Assembly: GCA_022497145.1 (NCBI GenBank)
Contig: MU385981.1
Location: 1 to 64,000 of the forward strand
DNA: 64,000 bases
From: Rostrohypoxylon terebratum
Lineage: Eukaryota; Ascomycota; Sordariomycetes; Xylariales; Hypoxylaceae
Direction: 5' to 3'
Shown: in pieces, positions 31,859 to 42,980 of the stretch
How positions within the stretch are numbered: the first letter of the stretch is position 1
Layout of the letters: every line of letters starts with the position of its first letter
The notes under the pieces: generated by a model
What the model saw: only the letters and a program-made list of their open reading frames with translations
The model's database searches: none
Told to the model about the DNA's origin: nothing
Position numbers and translations under genes: made by a program

Positions 31859-34800
31859 CGCATTTGAACCTGAAGCCTTATCTGGCGTGATCGACATCCA
31901 AGCTCTAACTTATCATCCGTGTCATAATGAGACATCTGTAAACTCAGCTGAACGGTACTGAGTTTTGATGTTAGAAGCGACCGAAAAAAAGAGGATTTTT
32001 TTTCCTTCAATCCCGACTTTTCGAGAATAAAGCGAAACGGTTCAAAACAGGTTTGAGCTGCAGCTCTATCTTAAACTTAAAATCCCTGAAACAATCCCAA
32101 CACTTGCAATGCAACTCTTCTGGAATCCTTTTTCTCTTTTTTCAGATAGGGTATTGGTATCTAGTACCTGCGCTGCGAGGGTAGGCGACGCTGGGTACTA
32201 GGTATGTAGCATTTCAAAAAGTTTGCGCCGATAACGACTGCAAGAATAACGCCATGTTGCCTCGGCACTTCTACTTGATCGATGGTTTTAAGATCAAGAT
32301 CGAACTCAAGACTTACAGAATAGACTGTAGGCATACCTCGTAAATGACTTCACTGCCTACCTAGTACCTTCCAAAATCGGAACCGACTCCATGTGTAAAG
32401 CACCCCCAAATTGCCCCTAGCTGGTGTGCCTGCAGTTAACTAACCTCTAAGGAATCCAAGGAACAGGAACCATGTCAAAAGGCCACGAATCTAAGGAACT
32501 TTTTGAATTTGTTTTTGAATTTGATAGATACGGCCTTTAGAAGTCGACGACGCTGTCTAGCGCAGTTTGTATGTCTAAATCATTCAATGTTCTTCTTTCA
32601 ATGCGACAAACAACAAAGAAATGAGCATACAACTAATACTTAGACTCGCTACCAAAAGTCTAAGACAAGAGGGAAAACCGACAAGGTCATACTGTAGCAA
32701 AAAGGAGGAGTGGAAAAACGGGGCATTGCTATTATGACCCGCTATTTCTATATTATCTAATCGTTCGGCGAGATGTACCGGATCGCCGACAATCGCTCGA
32801 CCCTACTTTATCCACTATTTTAAGTTGAAATGCACTTCCCGTTTTCTCTCCCGGCGCCCCGGGTTTGATTGAGCGATGATAAGTGCAACCTTCGTATATA
32901 CAAGGATGATATGTCAAATGTTAAAAAAAAGTTTTAAAAAAACATACTATGTACAGTTCATCGTCCAATCTAATCGTTTGATAAACGCTAATAAACAGTC
33001 AAAAGTACTACGTAGTAAGATCTGGCGTGTTCAGATGAAATTCGCTCATAGCCACTAATTAACCCTAATTAACCCTAACTACCCGCCCCTCCAGCCCTCC
33101 CAAATTCCCACCGCCAGAGGCGCGGGGATGAACGATTGGCGCAGACGAGATACTCCAATGCTTACTATGTACAAGTACCGGACCTAACAATCCTAACATG
33201 CTTCTCGAACGTCGAAATGGGTAGCCTAGCGAATTGTACCACACACCAACGTCGTCATGCTGTGTTCCAGACTTCCAGTAAAGGAGCGTAAGCCAGTCAA
33301 CCGCTCCGATCCAGTGCCATGGCTATGGGAAGCTGCGCTAGAATGAATCGTGGAGGGCATGGAGGATGACTCGAGAGGCCAATATGGGACGACACGACTC
33401 GAACTCTTCCTACCCGCCAGCCCGCCAACCACACACCTAGCACCAGTAACATGACGTGACATGACGGCGCTTTTGTTTGGCTGAATGCTATTGCACTGTT
33501 GCATTAGGCGCAGCAATCCCCAGCTAAGAAACGATACGCCTTGCTTGTCATTCATGGCACCCTTACTTGACTGCCTGACTTATTCCTCTGCTTCTGCTTC
33601 TATTGGTTCGTTGATCCTCCCACACGACGACAGCTTCACTACTTTAGTGTATTTTCCTCCCCGCCTACACCTACTAAGCATCTGGACATGTTATCGTGTA
33701 AGGGAGAATCCATACAGTTGTGACTGCAGCCGTTGAAACCGCGCGCAGTTGATCTGTTTCGCCTTTCTCAAACGAGCCTAACCTCTAGCTATTCCGAATG
33801 TTCAGGAGGCAACCTGACTTCGATTGCAACGCCCGAATATAGGCGGACATCCACTAAAGTTACACATAAGTTTCGGTAGACCGAAAGGCTATCTAGGATT
33901 CTAGGTACTCTTATGTAGTATACTCCAATGACCGTCTATTCTCAATGGTATGGTACAAAGGCACGTCACTTCAAATCTCCGACGACGACAGGCTACCTAC
34001 CGTGCCGTGGAAACTCTCAAGGACAAATGAGACTAGTTTCTTACACAACATGGAGCTCGTGATTCCTGAGGGCATCTGATCGACATTACGCCTCACCCCA
34101 AGATTGGATTAGGTAAGACGTATAGCTGAGATGAGTAATCTCGAAGATCGTGGAGACTCCCAATATCAAGCCCGATCCTACTTGGATCCTTATAGCGAAA
34201 ACGCGCCTATCATGTACACAAGTGGTAAGTTAGCTCAACGTCCCCTTGTCGGGTTGACGTACGCTTGTATACCTAGGTAAGTTTCATCGGAGTTTGTGCT
34301 ATAGTTGTTGCGGCAAGAGAATTTTGTCTCTACGTGTGTGGACGATCATGATTCTTATTGCTTAATGTGGAAGCTGTAGCATCGTAGTAAGTGGTTGATT
34401 TTTTTTTCTTCTATCGTGGACCGATCGTCGTCGTAACATTGTTTTACGACCTTACCAGATACCGGTATTGGTGAAAATGGATTAATGCAAGGGGTGACCA
34501 TTCGAGCTTAGACTCGGTAAAATAAAACTACCTGAGAAGTACCTAGATTTGCATTTTCTACATATGTAGGTAGTATGACGAGAGTATAGCCCATTCGCGA
34601 TGTATCTGTAGCTATGCGACCTACCTACCTGGTCATTGGCGTGAGTGTGGCGTTTGAGCTGTCGAGGTTTTCTACGCCTACCCCTGTCCTTCCGACCAAA
34701 ACTGTCATAGAATTATCTTACATCGACGAATTGACTACCTGCTTAGGCAGACTTCCATCAAGTCTTGTCTAGGCACTCAGCTCGCGCGAGTGGGAGGGTA

Positions 34801-35969
34801 GAAGTCAATAGAATAGGAGCGGGTGTTGCTGACCCCCTCACTAGGAGGCCTTGACCCAGCGACGAGGAGAATTGGCTTTGTGTAGGTAGATTAAGAAAGG
34901 CTGGAAAGGCATCACCGAATATCGCTCAACCATTCTGAAGCGATATATTTGATACCACAAATATAAGAATGCCTTGGTCCCCGTTAGTTTGTGGTTTCGA
35001 TGGTAGGTATAGTAGCAGGTTCGGGAATACCAGGTAACCAGGTATTAGTAGGTAATTAACTTGTCAAGGGCATAGTCATTAGACTAATATGATCACCATA
35101 CGTGATGCGTTCGGCGGAGCATAAGATCCTCATAGAAAATCGTCCTGCGTTTAACACATGGTTTCCAACCAAGGAACTACTGAGATTGGTATCTTCTTCA
35201 AGATGTGTGTACAGATGTAGTAATATAAAGATTATAAGATTATCTGGACTGACACAATAGCGACCATAATGAAGTTCTATTGGCTAATTTTCTGTAGTAG
35301 TTAAGACTTAAGTGTATGCTCATGAGGTTAAAGGGGTTAGGACTCAGGAGAAAGCATACATGGTGAAGTAGCCCTATTGACTGGTAGATATAAACTGTGT
35401 GAATTACGGAATCTGCGCACCATAAACCGTTCCTTTTCGGTGGATAAGGCGCCTGAGCAACGATTGTCACCCACTAAAGTCCAGGGACTTGATTGCTGAA
35501 TAGGCCATTAACAGCCCCAAGATTAATAGAGTGCCAGAAAATCGATTATCTAATCGCGCATTGACCAAAAGCCCTTGCGCTGGATGTTCCAAACTCTTTT
35601 GGTCCGAACTTTCGTACTTCGTACTTCGTGGTAGGTATTCATATAGCAAAGTTCACAACAGATTTTTCAAGCACTAGTAGCTCGCTGTATGTGTTCAGCG
35701 TGTTAGGGGATTCCGATTCCCGCATGACTGGGCATGGCAGTGAACTAGGCTAAGGTCTAGCATTCGAGTCTAGTGCTTTTTTGGTTTTTTATTTTATCCT
35801 CTTTTTACATAGTATAAATCATGCATAAGTAATGCACATATAGTATCTGCATAATCTGTTATTCCAATTTATGAAATGTATAAATGTACATCTGCCCCAC
35901 CATGCGAGCTTATCGATAGTGTATTTCATCATCTCCAGCTCCAGCAACGAATTTTTGGACTTGGAGCAT

Positions 35970-36019
35970 TCTCCTGACTCTCCTGATTCACCCGATTCAC
36001 CCGATTCACTTGATGCACC
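35970..36019. repeat. Short tandem repeat, unit CCCGATTCA
   Basis: CTCCTGACT, CTCCTGATT, CACCCGATT and related 9-bp units in tandem, just 30 bp before the start of the next gene, hence in its promoter or 5' UTR. Confidence 0.7.
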
Positions 36020-36047
36020 TTAGAATCACCAATTCTAGCCGATCATC

Positions 36048-37128
36048 ATGACGCGTGCTCCGCTTACAGCATCAGCATTCGCGGATCTCCTCCAGTCGTC
36101 CTTAAGCTCTAGAACGGTCTTTGTGAAATGCGTTCCCGCCCCGAAGACATTCTTCGAGCGCCGGGCTGTTCTACGAACTGTCCAAAAGCTATCACACGGA
36201 ACCGTCGAGACTTTTAAGAAGCTTCAAGTATGCATTCCATTTGCATCTTTTTAATATGACCGTGACCGAATATGATCGGACGTGTTCTAATGGGAAAATA
36301 TAAAAAAATCAGGATAATTCTTCTTACATTGTTGTCACCACCAAACCAGGCACAGCCGAAGGCCTGGTCAACGATTCACCCATCCCGCGCACCGTTATCT
36401 CGCAAGATCCCAGCGCTACCAACGATCTCACAACGACTTCGACTTCTTCATGGGGCGCCCAATACGATTTGCGGGGGTCTATAACGACCCCTATTAACCC
36501 CCTACCGCCATCGAAAGTAGCGCGAACTACACCCACCCTTTCAGAATTGGGCATAACCTACATAAATTTTACCTTGCACATGTTTGCCGCGAACCGTTCT
36601 TACAGCCATTGGGATGTAATCAAAAGGGACCCCCTTCACGGTCCTTGGCCACCAAATAGTGGTACAGAGACATTCATGTCAGCAGCTTTACGCCAGAGCA
36701 TACCGTCCGGCGCTATGGCTCCGGCGTTGCGGGATTGGCATACTGCCAACCAGCTATGGCGAGGCTCGAGGAGCTTCATGGACGAAGGCGCCGAAGGAGC
36801 GGCAACCACCCTGCTCGGGAAGAAGCGCCTTACTCCCAAGGAAGTTTTCCTGATGGAACGGATCAGGGCGCGGAAGAATAATGCCAAGATACCGGCCATC
36901 ATGAGAAGTTTGGCTGATTTTGCCGATGGAAAGATTCGAGATGAACTACCCGACGTTGACCCGCTTCCCGACAGCACTTCATCTGACGAATCGATTGATG
37001 AAGAGGCATGGATTTATGATGAGCTTGATGCGCTTGATGATGCGCTCGATGATGGTCCTTCATATCTCAGAGATCCATCGTCAGGGTCGGCGGAAGCAGA
37101 TATCGAGGAAGAGCTGCCCAAAGGATAA
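36048..37128 (+). CDS. Conserved fungal protein of unknown function
   Basis: Two exons, 36048-36227 and 36313-37128, with an 85-bp intron (GTATGC..CAG), encode 331 aa. The start is ATG 36048. The first exon and the beginning of the second read like an RRM-type fold: TVFVKCVPAPKTFFERRAVL, a helix, then LQDNSSYIVVTTKPGTAEGL. The C-terminal third is acidic (DELDALDDALDDG). The first 20 residues (MTRAPLTASAFADLLQSSLS) have no acidic residue until Asp13 and could be a mitochondrial presequence. I do not recognise a named family. RNA binding, perhaps mitochondrial, is a guess from the fold-like pattern only. Confidence 0.75.
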
Positions 37129-38390
37129 GCAATCGCCTGACAAGAATTACTTTATCCAAACCGATGTATGGCCACTAGGATGCTTTACAACAGCCCACAT
37201 TCCGTCGATTGAGATATGCATTTGAGTCTTGTCTAACACTACAATAGTCGGGAGAGATTTGGTTCGGCGATTGAGTCTAATGCGACAACGGGATTTATTC
37301 CCAAGTCCTCGAATTTCAACTCCGTTATTGCTAGGGAAGGCAGAGAGCCTCGGAAATCTAAGAGACCCTGCCAGCCTGCCTAGACGGCTACATACGATCC
37401 CGAAAATTTGGTAACTACTTGGCGTGTTTTGGGTGTGTGCGCCTTACTTTATCCCTCGATGCATTTCGCATCTAAAGGATGCCAAGTTTTCATGCCAGAT
37501 TCTAATCCTCTAACAAACACTGAAGTTTTTTGGCTTGCGTTAATATATTGCGCAACGCCACTAAAATCTCAAATTTGCAGATGTTTGCGACGAGTTTTTG
37601 AGGGCACAGCCTCTTAGTTGTGGCTTAATTGCTACTAGAATCGACGACGAGGGCAATTGATGACGTGTCGTTGGCTTTGGCTCGGGCACTGCCGTTGGTT
37701 GCATGATTAGCTGCATGCTACCGTCATTACAGCCAAAACAAGGCATAGGTCAGAAAGGTCCAGAACCCCGGTCCTCTCCACAAGGATCCAACAAAGACTC
37801 GCACCCGACCTGCAAAGCCACGACGTCACCTACGAATCTTCCAGCTCTATTTGTATGGCTGTGTATATCCTTGGACGGCATTTGAGGTGGGACAGCCCGA
37901 AATGAGTCTGGAGCCACGCTTTTCGACATGGACATCTGCCGATTATCCGCCAGGGTTTTCGTAGATTTTCGAGAACGAGGATTACGAACTTGTCATCAGG
38001 TTACCGTATGACGTTGCAAGATCGAGTGTCTACGTATCGAATCGCGATCTCATAGGCGTAACAGGTAGGGGATCGTCACACCTCAAGCTCCGAAGCCTCA
38101 AATTAAGCATCATCAACTTTTAGGAAGGGTTTGGCATGTTGTTGCCAAGAAAATTCAATAATAGAAGCGTTAATCCAATTGCGTACCCCAAACTTCATGC
38201 TTACATATATATTTGACGATAAATCCATTCCTGTGTCTCGTGTGATTTTATCTATTCTCCGTTTGTTTGGACAGTTCGCGTCTTTCTTTTGTATCTACAT
38301 ATTACATCGGCATACATACATATCCATATCCTAATATTCTGTGTCGCTCACACTATACACAAGCAGTATACACAGATAGCCTCTATCGCA
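37129..38390. other. Intergenic, no supported gene
   Basis: About 1.26 kb between two genes on the same strand. Frames of 60-70 codons occur on both strands (for example 37750-37935, -) without a domain. A 20-bp TACATATCCATATC-type AT-rich stretch near 38310-38330 lies 60-80 bp before the next ATG. Confidence 0.45.
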
Positions 38391-39191
38391 ATGGCGCGGA
38401 CAGGCTTCTTCCACCACATCGGCACGTTCCTGCTATTCGCAGCAACGGTGCTGCTAATCATCACCGATATTTCGGCCCCGGTAGTCAATAGCATCTCGAT
38501 GCTGAAGATCGACCTGAATGGCGACTCATCATCATCCTCATTCAACAACAACAATGATCGCAACCCTAGCATCACCTTTGGGACCTTCGGATACTGTGTG
38601 CGCGACACCCTAGCGTGAGTCAACTCCGTCTCTCATCCCCTACAATCTACCACGCCAAATCATGTAACTAACAGCGTGACTTCTAGCTCGGGTCAAGACT
38701 TCTGCTCCAAGTCCGAAGTAGGCTACGACCCTGTCTCGATCGTCGAGGAGAACCTAAACGGCCTCTCCTTCTCCGACGCAACAGAAGACTCCTCCAAAGC
38801 GCTCACGCGCGTCATGATCCTGCATCCGATCGCCACAGGCCTCGTGTTCATCGCCTTCCTCCTCGCGCTGGGCGCCGGCGTCGTCGGCAGCTTCCTCGCC
38901 TCGCTCGTGTCCCTCCTGGCCTTCGTCGTGACGCTCGTGGCGCTCGTATGCGATTTCGTCGCCTTCGCGATCATCAAGAACAAGATCAACGACGCGGATA
39001 TCAGCGCTACGGCTAGCTGGGGCGCGGCCAGCTGGACCATACTGGTCTCGGCGATCTGCAGCTTCTTGGCTACTTTCGTCGTCTTCTTTACGTGCTGTAG
39101 CGCTCGTATGCATAGTCGCCGCGATAGGAGGGTTAAGGATGTGCCGGAGGGGTACGGGACCCCTGCGCGCAGACGCTGGAGGTGGTCGTAG
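38391..39191 (+). CDS. SUR7/PalI-family four-helix membrane protein
   Basis: Two exons, 38391-38614 and 38687-39191, with a 72-bp intron (GTGAGT..TAG), encode 242 aa. ATG 38391 is used because it opens the typical MARTGFFHHIGTFLLFAATV start. Four membrane segments are visible: about 9-29, 141-163, 166-190 and 208-232. Between the first two lies an extracellular loop with Cys residues in FGYCVRD and DFCSKSEVGYD, the SUR7/PalI/claudin-like Cys motif. Family members act at the plasma membrane in eisosomes, wall integrity or ambient-pH sensing (PalI/Rim9). The cytoplasmic tail is short and basic, unlike the long tail of true PalI, so I call the family and not the gene. The second exon is GC-rich. 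Confidence 0.85.
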
Positions 39192-39555
39192 AGGGGCAGG
39201 CGCGGATGTTTAATGCAGATTTTATACGACTTATGACGAGAACGAATGGGCGCGATACTTCTAGGTGTATGGGGCAATTGAGAAGGACGATGGTAGCGAT
39301 GGTAGGGTAAGGAGAGGAAGAGGAAAGGGGAGGATGCTTTGTGAAGATGAAGCAAATCGGTCGGCTTATACCCTTCACAACTAATGAATGATTTTATAGA
39401 TGAACCGTATACGCATTTGATACCACCAATATTCAATTTATAGCATATTTTCCCATAATCAGGAGCCCACCTAATACTCCATGATTAAACCAAATTTGTG
39501 CGTCAAAAGTTCCAAATGCAACACCCCACCCTTCAATTATGTGTGACCGCAGCGT

Positions 39556-41483
39556 TCAAGAAAAACAGGCGAGGTTGGCCCATTCCTTCCAACCCCTTCC
39601 CCAGTTCATTTTTCTCGTCGATAGATCAGTTTCCTCATATCTTGGTGTGTTTTGAAGAATAAACATAATGGAGAATATCAACACAACGACGGAAATTAGC
39701 ACTGCTGTGAATTTCCAGAAGGTCCTAGGATCTATGAGTGTCCCTGAATCAGACTTGACAAAGCTTGAATTGGACAGCAACTAGATTCATGTATCCATAG
39801 TCAGCTGGCTGGAGTGATGATTACTAATTTTTATGACTGACTCACAACCAATAGAGAGATTGGAAGATAGACGGATGCAACTATCATTAAGTTGCGGACA
39901 TTAGTCGAGGTTTCCTTCTGAAGTTCATGGCCCAGTTCGCCATTGACTGCCATCGCGGTCATAACGCTTAGAGACTGGGCGCTCGTGGTTTGTGATGCTT
40001 CATTCGCAAGTGTGTTTCGGAGGTTCAACTTGCTATTGCATTGTCCGAATATGCTTAACAACTGTTATCCAAGTTAAACACTGGAGTCAGCGAAAGATTG
40101 TCTTCAATAAGAAGTCACATCAGAGCATCATCAACTGACCAAACTAGCCGCGTCAGATGAGCGTTCTCTGAGACCAACTATGCAGCTCCCGATATGTTTG
40201 GTCTCCGCGTCGAAGTCGTCCAGCTCCTCGAAGATGGCAATTGTCAGCTCTCGCCTCATGTGAACGGTCATTCTTGGAATTATGTTGCGAATTCGCTTGC
40301 TGAGTTCTGCGGTAGAGTCTAGGACGGATAGAACCTTGAATAACTCTCGACGGAGCCGCTGAACACTCTGTAGGTCTTCGAGGCTTGATCTTGAGTCACT
40401 TTGGTCAACACTATTCGCACCTGAGAAGGATCTCTCTTCCTATAGTACCAGTAATTATCAGCCTAAGTGTACCGCCGTCTATTTCGATATAGTGACGTAC
40501 AATCTGATCAAGTTTCAAACTTTGAGCCGTTAAATACTCGTACCATCCGGAAAGGGACGCGAAGAGTATCATGACGTGGATCAACGGATGGCGAGAGTAG
40601 CGAAACTCCTCATCATACCAAAATTCATTCAACTTCTCCGGTAGTCGAGACTTGAGGCCAGAAGATGGCTTCACCAACATCCAGATTGATGAGAAACTTC
40701 GAGAATGCATTCGGTGATAGATGGCGGTCTGTCTCAAAGACCATGTATCCTCGATCGCATTTGCGACTTGGTCTCTTTCGAGAAAGCTGATAGTGTAGCA
40801 TGTTTCGACTATAATCACCGTTCAGTAAGATAAATTTCATGGAGGATTGATGACAACCAACTGTCGCCACTGCCGTTCAATGGATCCCGTGAATGGAAGT
40901 TATTCCAGATGTTGCTGTCGTCATCTTCCTGCAGGCCGAACTTGAGGATGGATTCCGCGAAATAGGGGAAGACATTATGTTTCGTAGTGAGGCTGGCCCA
41001 TGTCTCCTTTGTGATCAGGAGCCGATTCCATAGATTGCCTTGGTCAACAACACTATAAAGCGAAATGAAGAGTGAGCAGGCATACAACCAATTTTTGGTT
41101 CAGGGGTCGTCTGTAAGGAGGAGGTACGTACTAAAATATATCACGAAACTGAGCTAATGTGAGCTCCTGAAATTGTCCTGACGTTTATATTGACTAACCT
41201 GTCGGTTGTGGTCCCATAGTAGCTTCATATCCTGCTCGCTGAGCTTACATTGCTCGACTTCTGTATCAAAATACTCAATGTTTCCGCTGAATAAGAGATG
41301 CGGAGGATAGTTTTAAGGATACTTACTGTAGTCGCCACCAGCAGTAACGATAATCGTTGGGGTTTTCCATATTTCCACATTGTCGGCGTCAGAAAAAAGC
41401 TTGGGCGCCTGGTTTGACAGTTCTTGTTGAATAGACTTCGGATCACAACTCCAGAGGGCTTCTGGTTTCATTGGTGGCGGCAT
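39556..41483 (-). CDS. CorA-like two-helix membrane protein (copy B)
   Basis: Eight exons: 41483-41327, 41260-41199, 41166-41132, 41052-40862, 40808-40501, 40439-40140, 40061-39846, 39780-39556. All junctions keep frame and give 497 aa. The donor at 40861 (GTTGGT) is the weakest. The start may lie in a further upstream exon, because CTTCAG directly precedes ATG 41483. The soluble part resembles fungal CorA-like proteins (LSEQDMKLLWDHNRQ, AQFRDIFYVVDQGNLWNRLL, DTWSLRQTAIYHRM). Two membrane helices lie at the C-terminus: TNVRNLMIVASVYLPISLLV, a short loop, and TFWKFTAVLISVVVLIFSIM. The loop lacks the Gly-Met-Asn motif of true CorA Mg2+ channels, so transport is uncertain. It lies 1.5 kb downstream of a relative in the same orientation. 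Confidence 0.8.
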
Positions 41484-42980
41484 CTGAAGGTAGATATATT
41501 ACAATGACTTTTGTGAATAAAATGAATATGGTCCATTTCGCTACCTATATCTTGCAATTTGGACATCATTAGTATCATGGCTGAAGCTTCCGCTGTGAAT
41601 GGTCACTAGCTTCAAATGGGTTCTCGCCAGCTGTTTAGCTCCGACAGGTACATTTCATGACGAACCAGCGGCCGTATATACAGATTGGGCACTACTCGAT
41701 GGCTATTGGGCAGCTGCAAAACATCTTGCAGACATATGGGCTCGTTAACCATAGTTTGCTCTGATATTTGATATTAGGTACCTGTCTAAGGTTGGCGTAT
41801 TGGATTAGTACTCGTCGAAAACATCTCAATAAAAGGATGCGTGGCTGGATATAACTTGTGTTTACTTCTAAATATTTGTCAAGATTCTGGTTTCTGCCAC
41901 ACTCCTACTCTTCAGCTTTTGGAATCTTTCTTTTGTCATGCGGAACATTGGCTCTGCCCCCGCGAGGGGGCACTCCAATCGTCCTAAGCCGGGAGCATGT
42001 CCCGACGAGACTGTACATAGCTTAGATATGTACGTCTCTTGCCAGAGACGTAAAATACATCATCATTCAGCTTTTGGAAGAGAATTGACGGGTATTCATA
42101 ACCGTAGGCACATTTGAGAAAATCAAAACTTAGTAGGTATGTTCGTATATTGATGTAAGACCACTCTTCCACATACCTAATCCTTCCACCTACCTATTAA
42201 AAGTGCTGTCATAGGTTTTCAAAATATCGGCGCGATTTCAAAAGTCAAGAAGTGCATCCCAAGCCGGAATTCGGGACAGGGGTGGTCGGTGCCAGACACT
42301 GGCATGTGGATTCGCTGTTATATTAGATACTCGTAGATAGGAATAGTCTATTGTCAAGAATATTATGTGACGAACCTATACTTAGGCTTAGTAAGCATAG
42401 CTTCATAAGGGGGTCTTGATTTTAAGGTAACAGTAATCGTAGAGGTCAAGTGTAATCAATCAAATGTGTTCGTCAGAGAGGCTTGGAGTCCTCTCCCTAC
42501 TCGTTGTGAATAGATTTAGATTGATAACTAAAGAACTAAGTGAGTGACTAGATACATGCAATGTGCTATGCTTTATATAGGAAATGTTCCTCCTCTTCTT
42601 GAACGTTGAAGCCATCGTGATGTGTTGTGATGTGATCTGATCTCAACACATCAGGGTTTTTAGTTGATGTGTTTTGATGTGTTCTGATCTCAACACATCA
42701 ACCCGATCATTAGCCGTGATTGGTTAGGGTAAGTATCCACTTATTTGGTTTTTGAAGTTGGTTTGTGACATATTACTTCAAGCATATGATGTAGGTAGGT
42801 AAGAGTATGAGGACTACACATTGACGCGTACTGTTGCAACTTTCATTATCAATCATCTCATAATTTAGGTAAACCCTAAATTTATATCTCGAATAGAGGC
42901 CCGACTAATTCAAAAATACCCCTTCAAAATTTCATCCTAGATAAGTCATCTCAATCCTCGTTTCTCCGGCTCCCGGATCG
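41484..42980. other. Intergenic between the two CorA-like genes
   Basis: About 1.5 kb. It holds a small perfect inverted repeat, ACGTCTCT-TGCC-AGAGACGT (42032-42051), and a tandem palindromic repeat (separate entry). A 62-codon frame at 41984-42172 (-) reads protein-like but starts with GTG and has no family. Confidence 0.5.
42618..42700. repeat. Two tandem 36-bp palindromic repeats
   Basis: Two near-identical 36-bp units (42618-42653 and 42665-42700) lie 47 bp apart, start to start. Each begins TGATGTGTT and ends AACACATCA, so each is an inverted repeat, and both share the inner CTGATCTCAACACATCA. They lie between the two CorA-like genes, about 1.1 kb upstream of copy B. Confidence 0.85.

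Larger units (their letters stand above)
28912..36047. other. Gene-poor 7-kb stretch with minisatellites
   Basis: No coding sequence with a domain was found on either strand over 7.1 kb. The longest frame (29505-30089, -) is made by simple repeats. The region holds several short tandem repeats (separate entries), an AACCCTAATTAACCCTAA stretch at 33060-33081, and many TACCTAGGTA motifs (for example 31330-31350, 34540-34630). It could contain promoters, long UTRs or non-coding transcripts of the flanking genes; nothing in the sequence proves that. Confidence 0.5.

Noticed and set aside
33060..33085. AATTAACCCTAATTAACCCTAACT, telomere-like
   Set aside because: Only two copies of a 10-bp unit and not the 6-bp CCCTAA array; no subtelomeric features nearby.
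41984..42172. 62-codon protein-like frame between the CorA-like genes
   Set aside because: It starts at GTG, contains an 8-bp inverted repeat, and has no family; at best a decayed fragment.
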